A stretch of 7,301 nucleotides of DNA, from positions 1 through 7,301 of the forward strand of contig JANTHA010000105.1 of assembly GCA_024762625.1 (NCBI GenBank), written 5' to 3'. The notes under the pieces were generated by a model. The model searched no databases and was not told where the DNA came from. It worked only from the letters and a program-made list of their open reading frames with translations. This DNA comes from Thiotrichaceae bacterium. GTDB lineage: Bacteria > Pseudomonadota > Gammaproteobacteria > Thiotrichales > Thiotrichaceae. Position numbers and translations under genes: made by a program. Shown here in pieces: positions 1 to 3,899 of the stretch; the first letter of the stretch is position 1; the number at the start of each line of letters is the position of its first letter.

Positions 1-31
1 TTTTTATATTGTTATATTCTGATTAATTCAT

Positions 32-60
32 TTTACAATTATATTAGCGCGGACTAATAT
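32..60 (+). promoter_or_regulatory. Candidate sigma70 promoter of the peroxiredoxin gene
   Basis: A -35-like TTTACA (32-37, one mismatch to TTGACA) is followed after exactly 17 nt by TAATAT (55-60, four of six matches to TATAAT). Transcription would begin near 67 and give a leader of about 63 nt before the ATG at 130. The inverted repeat at 40-61 covers the spacer and the -10. The call rests on pattern matching in AT-rich DNA, where chance matches are frequent. Confidence 0.4.
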
Positions 61-61
61 A
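40..61. promoter_or_regulatory. Perfect 8-bp inverted repeat, possible operator
   Basis: TATATTAG (40-47) and CTAATATA (54-61) are perfect inverted copies around the six bases CGCGGA. The symmetry and its place over the candidate -10 would suit a dimeric DNA-binding regulator of the peroxiredoxin gene. It does not match the OxyR half-site pattern that I know, and I cannot assign a regulator. No T-run follows, so a terminator for an upstream gene is unlikely. Confidence 0.45.
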
Positions 62-117
62 CGCATATTCCCGCTGAGTCCACACGCTTGACGGGATATT
101 TAACTAATAAACCGAAT

Positions 118-121
118 GGAG
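118..121 (+). promoter_or_regulatory. Ribosome binding site deciding the peroxiredoxin start
   Basis: GGAG with 8 nt to the ATG at 130. It favours this start over the upstream in-frame TTG at 88. Confidence 0.75.
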
Positions 122-129
122 ATTTAGAA

Positions 130-795
130 ATGACAAACGAAGACAACAAGACACAAAGCGAGGAAGTAGTAAATTTTCCTCAATTAAATAAACCGGCTCC
201 GGAATTTAACGCGCCGACAACACATGGCCCAAAAACACTGGCCGACTACAAAGGCCGCTGGCTGGTGTTATTCTCGCATCCTGCGGATTTCACGCCGGTT
301 TGCACCACTGAGTTCATGGCGTTTGCCAAAAAGCATGAGGAGTTCCAGGCGCTGAACTGCGATTTACTGGGGCTTTCCATTGATAGCCATTACTCACATA
401 TCGCCTGGGTGCGCAACATAAAGGAAAATTTCGGCATCGAAATTCCCTTCCCGATTATTGCCGATCTTTCCATGGAAGTCGCCAAATCCTACGGCATGGT
501 GCAGCCTGGCGCCAGCGACACTTCTGCGGTGCGCGCAACCTTCATTATTGATGATAAAGGCATTTTGCGCGCCATGGTTTATTATCCCATGACCAATGGC
601 CGTTCCGTCGATGAGTTTGTGAGATTGGTCAAAGCGCTGCAAACCAGTGATGAGTATGGCGTTGCAACGCCTGAAAACTGGCGCGCAGGCGATAAAGTCA
701 TTGTGCCGCCGCCCGCATCGACAGAAGAAGCGGAAGCGCGTATGGCCGAAGGCTATGAATGTTCAGACTGGTATTTCTGTAAAAAAGAGCTATAA
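130..795 (+). CDS. Peroxiredoxin (AhpC/TSA family, Prx6/archaeal-type with two C-terminal Cys)
   Basis: Cytosolic thiol peroxidase of 221 residues that reduces hydrogen peroxide or alkyl hydroperoxides. The active-site motif PxxxTxxC is intact, with P51, T55 and peroxidatic C58; R135 fits the conserved active-site arginine. The thioredoxin-fold AhpC/TSA domain spans about 16-150 and the dimerisation/C-terminal domain about 155-215. Two late cysteines, C211 and C217 (spacing Cx5C), resemble the layout of the three-Cys Aeropyrum pernix thioredoxin peroxidase, so a 2-Cys-like resolving step is possible even though the overall sequence is Prx6/1-Cys-like. C77 is also present. The ATG at 130 was chosen because GGAG (118-121) lies 8 nt before it; an in-frame TTG at 88 would add 14 residues without a good ribosome binding site. 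The gene stands alone between a candidate promoter and a terminator. The family call is firm; the reductant partner is unknown. Confidence 0.95.
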   Translation: MTNEDNKTQSEEVVNFPQLNKPAPEFNAPTTHGPKTLADYKGRWLVLFSHPADFTPVCTTEFMAFAKKHEEFQALNCDLLGLSIDSHYSHIAWVRNIKENFGIEIPFPIIADLSMEVAKSYGMVQPGASDTSAVRATFIIDDKGILRAMVYYPMTNGRSVDEFVRLVKALQTSDEYGVATPENWRAGDKVIVPPPASTEEAEARMAEGYECSDWYFCKKEL

Positions 796-813
796 CAGCC
801 TGGCAATACGATC

Positions 814-845
814 CTAAAAAAGCCCGATTCTTCGGGCTTTTTTAG
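814..845 (+). terminator. Intrinsic terminator after the peroxiredoxin gene
   Basis: A perfect 14-bp stem, CTAAAAAAGCCCGA (814-827) with TCGGGCTTTTTTAG (832-845), encloses the tetraloop TTCT. The GC core is followed by six T, 19 nt after the stop codon. The A-run on the left arm means it could also act on the opposite strand, but no gene approaches it from that side. Confidence 0.95.
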
Positions 846-993
846 TTTATAATGGTTCGCAAATGGTGTATAATAAACACTTATAATAAAAACATAAAAT
901 CAGGATAACACCGCATTATATGGCTTGCCAGAGCTGTATAATATATGGTCAATAGTTGATCAGGGCGCACTTTTAGAGGACAACGGTTAGATC
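846..993 (+). promoter_or_regulatory. TATAAT-rich upstream region of the small secreted protein gene
   Basis: Four exact TATAAT hexamers lie at 848-853, 869-874, 882-887 and 937-942. The last is the best placed, giving a start near 949 and a leader of about 45 nt. None has a convincing -35 at 16-18 nt. GTGT (866-869) and ACAC (877-880) flank the second hexamer as a short inverted repeat. The region is probably the promoter of the next gene, but which hexamer is used cannot be decided. Confidence 0.4.
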
Positions 994-1272
994 GTGAAAA
1001 TCGTGCAATTAACAACATCGCTTTTCGGTAAATTTTCTTTGACCTTCATTGCTGTTTTAAGCCTGCTTGCGGCAAGTCTGCCGGCGAGCGCATTAACCGA
1101 CACCTATTTTGTGATGGGCGAGGACATCGACCTAATGATGGAAACCGATAAAACCTATACCGTCGAAGAAATCGAATACGAATTACGAAAAATTCCGTTT
1201 TTTAAAGAGGCGGAAGATTTTCTGTACAAGTTACAAGATAATTATACACACGACGATGAAGACGATGAGTAA
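994..1272 (+). CDS. Small exported acidic protein of unknown function
   Basis: A 92-residue protein that I do not recognise. The N-terminus is a typical Sec signal peptide: two early positive residues, a hydrophobic core at about 15-29, and an A-S-A site (31-33) before L34. The predicted mature chain of 59 residues is highly acidic, with 20 Asp/Glu against 5 Lys/Arg by my count, no cysteine, and the C-terminal tail HDDEDDE. It is therefore probably periplasmic or secreted; calcium or other metal binding is possible but no EF-hand or other known motif is visible. The GTG at 994 is the first start after the in-frame stop TAG at 988-990, and AGAGGA (975-980) lies 13 nt away, which is long. A second GTG at 1003 would also keep the signal peptide. 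The signal peptide makes a real gene likely. It converges on the PP-loop gene 31 nt downstream. Confidence 0.75.
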   Translation: MKIVQLTTSLFGKFSLTFIAVLSLLAASLPASALTDTYFVMGEDIDLMMETDKTYTVEEIEYELRKIPFFKEAEDFLYKLQDNYTHDDEDDE

Positions 1273-1303
1273 ATAGATGAGCCCTATAAAATAACTAGCG
1301 TCT

Positions 1304-2350
1304 CTATAACACCCAGTCCTGTTTTATGTCATCCGCTTTTAGCGGCTTTACCTTAAGTTCGCGCTCTTCTTCGCCCGGTTTACCCACCATCACCGTTACT
1401 ACATCCGCATCACGTCCCTGAGAATAGCGTGCGGTAATTGCTGCAGCGAGATAAATATCTTCGGCGCTGATTTCACTCCCATCAAGCAAACTTAACGGAC
1501 CGCTATGGCTTGCTGTCTTGATATAAATAAATTCCTTACGATAGCCCTGTAAGAAGCGCGTTTCGCCTTCCTCTCGTGGAATAATCAGTTTGAAATTATC
1601 GCGCGGACGCAAATGACGACCGATTTTAAGCAACATGATGTCATCCAGCTCATAATATTTATTATCGCGATGCGACCATAAATCCTGTAATTTTCCTGAA
1701 TAATTAGGATCGGTCAGGAAACAACAACCGCCAGCCGGCTGCGCATAATCTTCCAGCCGCCATTTTTGCGCGAGCGCCATCTGTGGTTTACGATTTCTGC
1801 CTGAAAAATCAAACAACTTATCCCTGTCCACCCAGCCTTCACGCTCTGGTTTAGTTGGCGGCAGGTTCCGGGCGCAGAGCGGACGCAATAATAAATCATC
1901 AGCGCCTGATTCATTGGCGATGATCGGCATGGTTTCCTTGCGCTGCGACATGGGCCGCTGACCGATCACCTCACCGGTTACAATAAAATCGAAGTCGTGT
2001 TCGGCAATCCATTCATGAGCTTTTTTAACCATGAAAATTTTACAATCAAGGCAAGGATTCAGGTTTGCCCCATAACCATGCTTTGGGTTGATAACAACAT
2101 CCTTGTATTCTTCAACTATATCGACAATATGTAATTTGATGCCGAGTTGCTCCGCTACCCACAGTGAATTATTGCGTTTTGGTTTCGCCGCTTTTTTCTT
2201 GCGAATTGCATGGGTATGGCCTTCAACGCAAAAACCGGTAAAAAAATTAATGCCTTCTACATGAATACCCTGCTCCAGCATGGCTTTGGTTGCGAGCAGT
2301 GAATCCAGACCGCCGGAAATCAGGGATACCGCTTTGCGTTGTTTATTCAT
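1304..2350 (-). CDS. PP-loop ATP pyrophosphatase, MnmA/ThiI-like, probable tRNA thiolation enzyme
   Basis: A 348-residue cytosolic protein. The PP-loop SGGLDS (12-17) binds ATP and is the hallmark of the N-type ATP pyrophosphatases that adenylate a base before sulfur insertion. NPCLDCK (98-104) contributes a CxxC pair, C100 and C103, which could carry a persulfide or bind a metal or Fe-S centre. Other cysteines are C41, C159 and a Cys pair C209-C210 in a GGCC segment. GEVIGQRP (126-133) and the Arg/Lys-rich stretch after it resemble the substrate-binding part of this family. The last third (about 218-345) is a separate domain that may correspond to the NFACT-R-like RNA-binding domain seen in some MnmA/ThiI-like proteins (recalled, not searched). 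There is no N-terminal THUMP region and no C-terminal rhodanese domain as in full ThiI. It follows the rhodanese gene after 29 nt, so the two are probably co-transcribed. Its ribosome binding site is weak. The enzyme class is firm; the modified base is not determined. Confidence 0.85.
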   Translation of the reverse strand: MNKQRKAVSLISGGLDSLLATKAMLEQGIHVEGINFFTGFCVEGHTHAIRKKKAAKPKRNNSLWVAEQLGIKLHIVDIVEEYKDVVINPKHGYGANLNPCLDCKIFMVKKAHEWIAEHDFDFIVTGEVIGQRPMSQRKETMPIIANESGADDLLLRPLCARNLPPTKPEREGWVDRDKLFDFSGRNRKPQMALAQKWRLEDYAQPAGGCCFLTDPNYSGKLQDLWSHRDNKYYELDDIMLLKIGRHLRPRDNFKLIIPREEGETRFLQGYRKEFIYIKTASHSGPLSLLDGSEISAEDIYLAAAITARYSQGRDADVVTVMVGKPGEEERELKVKPLKADDIKQDWVL

Positions 2351-2379
2351 GCGTGAACTCGTTTCTTTTACTGAAAAAC

Positions 2380-2865
2380 TTATTGCTGATATTTTACGAC
2401 CGGTCTTTTCTCAGAAAGCCAGCCGGTTATGCCGTGTTTCACATTGTACACATGCTTATAACCCAATTGCCTGGCGATCGCGTCGCTCGCCGCCATGGTG
2501 CGATTGCCTGTTCGGCAGATCAATGCAACGGGCTGGTCAGGTTTTACCAGTGCGGTAAACTGTGGTACAAAATCTGGATTAATCCGTCCGGTACGGTCAA
2601 AAAAAGTGATCGTTTTACTCCCTTTGACAATACCGGTTTGACGCCATTCTTCGGGCAAGCGAATATCCACAAGCGTAACGCCTTGATCCAGCAAAGTCTG
2701 CAATTTAGCATCATTTATATTAACGACGCCATTCGGTTGAACAGCTGCGTTTTCTGTTTTACCAACTACCGGGCTGGCGCCCTTTACGGCGCGATCGCTG
2801 TTACATCCAGCGGCAGCTAAAAGTAACATTGTTATCAACAGCGCGTTGACATTTTTCCAGGTCAT
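2380..2865 (-). CDS. Rhodanese-like domain lipoprotein
   Basis: A 161-residue single-domain rhodanese with a lipoprotein signal. The N-terminus has a hydrophobic stretch (about 8-19) and a lipobox-like A-A-G-C with C21 as the acylated residue; alanine at -3 is less usual than leucine but allowed. The linker runs to about 48 and the rhodanese domain from about 49 to 156. The domain shows the VDIRLPEEW signature (66-74) and the active loop CRTGNRT (117-123), with catalytic C117 and R122. Such domains move sulfane sulfur from thiosulfate or persulfides to thiols, here predicted at the periplasmic face of a membrane. AAGGAG (2875-2880, read on the minus strand) lies 9 nt before the ATG. It is the first gene of a unit with the PP-loop enzyme. 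The rhodanese call is firm, the lipidation likely. Some stand-alone exported rhodaneses have other roles, so the substrate is open. Confidence 0.9.
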   Translation of the reverse strand: MTWKNVNALLITMLLLAAAGCNSDRAVKGASPVVGKTENAAVQPNGVVNINDAKLQTLLDQGVTLVDIRLPEEWRQTGIVKGSKTITFFDRTGRINPDFVPQFTALVKPDQPVALICRTGNRTMAASDAIARQLGYKHVYNVKHGITGWLSEKRPVVKYQQ

Positions 2866-2914
2866 TCTAGTAAACTCCTTAAATAATTCGCCAAGATTAG
2901 AATATTAGGAAACA

Positions 2915-2920
2915 ATTATA
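2915..2920 (-). promoter_or_regulatory. Candidate -10 element of the rhodanese/PP-loop unit
   Basis: An exact TATAAT on the minus strand, about 50 nt before the rhodanese start. The sequence 16-18 nt upstream (GGAGAT region) is a poor -35, so the call is weak. Confidence 0.3.
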
Positions 2921-3099
2921 CATTAATTTTCAATGATATCTCCTGGCATTTAGCGCTGATGCGCTTTTATATTTTCAGTCTCTCTAAAACATAAGACCCC
3001 CATTTAAGCCAATTCACCCTGAATAAGACGTTTTTTGTTGAATAGCAACTTTTCATGAATCTTTTTTATGCTAAACTTTCCAGAAAAAATAATAAGCAA
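2921..3099. other. Divergent intergenic stretch, left part
   Basis: This is part of the 397-nt gap between the divergent rhodanese and CBM48 genes. It is AT-rich with no supportable gene. A short hairpin AGCGC (2952-2956) / GCGCT (2961-2965) with a TGAT loop is followed by TTTTATATTTT, but five base pairs with no transcript to end make a terminator doubtful. No convincing promoter for the CBM48 gene was found here. Confidence 0.4.
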
Positions 3100-3194
3100 T
3101 GAGGTTTGTTTTTTCTGCGGCTTACTTTTGCCCTGTAACTTTTGATCCAGCGCTATAGCTTTTAAAGCATAGACGCAGATAAGAGCAAACCTCA
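3100..3194 (+). promoter_or_regulatory. Possible structured leader RNA before the CBM48 gene
   Basis: TGAGGTTTG (3100-3108) is complementary to CAAACCTCA (3186-3194). Just inside it, TCTGCG (3114-3119) pairs with CGCAGA (3174-3179). Within the loop, CTAT (3153-3156) and GCTTT (3158-3162) pair with AAAGC (3164-3168) and ATAG (3169-3172) around a bulged A, although the apical loop must open to a few bases. The nested arms suggest an RNA fold ending 68 nt before the ATG at 3263. It matches no riboswitch class that I can recognise, and a DNA-level role is also possible. Confidence 0.35.
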
Positions 3195-3262
3195 AACAAC
3201 ATGATTCTATATCCGGAAATATCTTTTCCACGTTGTTAATTTCATCCAAAAAGGAGTTTACG

Positions 3263-3577
3263 ATGAGTATCAAAAAACAATTTTTAAAATCCCGTCCTAG
3301 CTGTAAAGTGACTTTTCGCATCAGCAAGGAAGTAGCCGGGAAAGCCGACAATATCTATCTGGTTGGCGATTTCAATGAGTGGAATAGCAACGCCACTCCG
3401 ATGAAACCGTTAAAAAATGGCGATTTTACTACAGTGCTTGAATTAAGCGTTGAAAAGCCTGAGTACCAGTTCCGTTATTTATGTGATGATTCACGCTGGG
3501 AAAATGATTGGGAAGCTGATGACTATATTCCCAATGGCATTGATGGCGACAACTCTGTCGTGCGCATTCAGAACTAA
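3263..3577 (+). CDS. Stand-alone CBM48 / isoamylase early-set domain protein
   Basis: A 104-residue cytosolic protein made almost entirely of one carbohydrate-binding module 48 (the glycogen-recognition fold of branching enzymes, isoamylases and AMPK beta). The core runs from about 14 to 103: IYLVGDFNEWN (31-41), MKPLKNGDF (47-55), then YQFRYLCDDSRW (68-79) and a tail with NGIDGDNSVV (91-100). W40 and W79 are placed like the sugar-stacking tryptophans of glycogen-binding modules. No catalytic domain is attached and no glycogen gene is in view, so it may recruit a partner to glycogen or have lost sugar binding. The ATG at 3263 was chosen because AAGGAG (3251-3256) lies 6 nt before it; an in-frame upstream start at 3233 lacks such a site and would only add non-homologous residues. 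The domain call is firm and the role is inferred. Confidence 0.9.
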   Translation: MSIKKQFLKSRPSCKVTFRISKEVAGKADNIYLVGDFNEWNSNATPMKPLKNGDFTTVLELSVEKPEYQFRYLCDDSRWENDWEADDYIPNGIDGDNSVVRIQN

Positions 3578-3685
3578 ATGATTGGCTTTTTTTAACTAAC
3601 AGACTAAATTTAAATGACTTGATCAGAGTCTGCTTAGCGAATCAACTGTTCGTTATTTCGTCATTTCTTCTTTATTTCTTCATTG
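3578..3685 (+). other. AT- and pyrimidine-rich 3' region of the CBM48 gene
   Basis: No gene is supported here. CAGACT (3600-3605) and AGTCTG (3627-3632) form a 6-bp inverted repeat with a long loop. ATTTCTTC occurs twice (3663-3670 and 3674-3681) in a pyrimidine-rich stretch directly before the terminator. A Rho-type or untranslated 3' region role is possible, but nothing is diagnostic. Confidence 0.35.
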
Positions 3686-3724
3686 AAAAGCCGCCGCGCA
3701 TTCAGAACATGTGCGGCGGCTTTT
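3686..3724 (+). terminator. Strong intrinsic terminator between the CBM48 and copper receptor genes
   Basis: AAAAGCCGCCGCGCAT (3686-3701) pairs with ATGTGCGGCGGCTTTT (3709-3724), 16 bp with a single G-U, around the 7-nt loop TCAGAAC. The GC-rich core ends in a run of four T and a G. It separates the CBM48 transcript from the receptor transcript and is symmetrical enough to act on both strands. Confidence 0.9.
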
Positions 3725-3772
3725 GTGCATGACCTAACATCCTCTAAAAAATGCGTGATTTCACACGCTTCC

Positions 3773-3786
3773 GGGTCATCTGACCC
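3773..3786. promoter_or_regulatory. Palindrome GGGTCA-TC-TGACCC, possible operator
   Basis: A perfect 6-bp inverted repeat with a 2-base centre overlaps the candidate -35 of the receptor gene. A second, 5-bp one (GCGTG 3753-3757 / CACGC 3764-3768) lies just upstream. A two-base centre is too tight for a good RNA hairpin, which favours a protein-binding site. It matches neither a Fur box nor the CueR site that I know. Confidence 0.4.
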
Positions 3787-3807
3787 AAATAATAATTTAT
3801 CTATATT
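3780..3807 (+). promoter_or_regulatory. Candidate promoter of the copper receptor gene
   Basis: CTGACC (3780-3785, four of six matches to TTGACA) and TATATT (3802-3807, five of six to TATAAT) are 16 nt apart. Transcription would start near 3814 and leave a leader of about 86 nt. The palindrome at 3773-3786 covers the -35. Confidence 0.4.
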
Positions 3808-3831
3808 AGAACATATCGGTGTTCAGTAGAC

Positions 3832-3854
3832 TCGTCGTTTCCAGCTTTCGACGA
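3832..3854 (+). promoter_or_regulatory. Hairpin in the receptor gene leader
   Basis: TCGTCG (3832-3837) pairs with CGACGA (3849-3854) around an 11-nt loop. It lies in the predicted 5' leader, ends 45 nt before the ATG and has no T-run, so it is not a terminator. It could influence mRNA stability or be chance. Confidence 0.35.
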
Positions 3855-3857
3855 CTA

Positions 3858-3880
3858 GAACAAACGGTCCGGAACAAACG
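3858..3880 (+). repeat. Tandem direct repeat GAACAAACG
   Basis: Two exact 9-bp copies (3858-3866 and 3872-3880) are spaced 14 bp start to start, immediately upstream of the ribosome binding region (AGG at 3889-3891) of the receptor gene. Confidence 0.6.
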
Positions 3881-3899
3881 TAAAATATAGGTAAATACG

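Noticed and set aside
88..129. TTG-initiated N-terminal extension of the peroxiredoxin
   Set aside because: No ribosome binding site fits the TTG, whereas GGAG is well placed before the ATG at 130, and the extension lies outside the conserved domain.
2290..2820. Long open frame of 176 codons on the + strand
   Set aside because: It lies antisense to the rhodanese gene, which has a full catalytic motif, a signal sequence and a good ribosome binding site. The translated product shows no family features.
2952..2965. Hairpin AGCGC/GCGCT followed by a T-rich stretch as a terminator
   Set aside because: Only five base pairs, and no gene on the + strand reads into it.
3100..3194. Cyclic-di-GMP (GEMM) or other known riboswitch
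   Set aside because: A GCAAAC string is present, but the conserved core and arm arrangement of known classes is not.
3004..3351. Open frame of 115 codons on the - strand in the intergenic region
   Set aside because: It overlaps the start of the CBM48 gene in antisense, has no ribosome binding site that I can see, and its translation resembles no domain.
3773..3830. Fur box upstream of the receptor
   Set aside because: The AT-rich stretch has no good match to the GATAATGATAATCATTATC pattern, and the receptor motifs point to copper, not iron.
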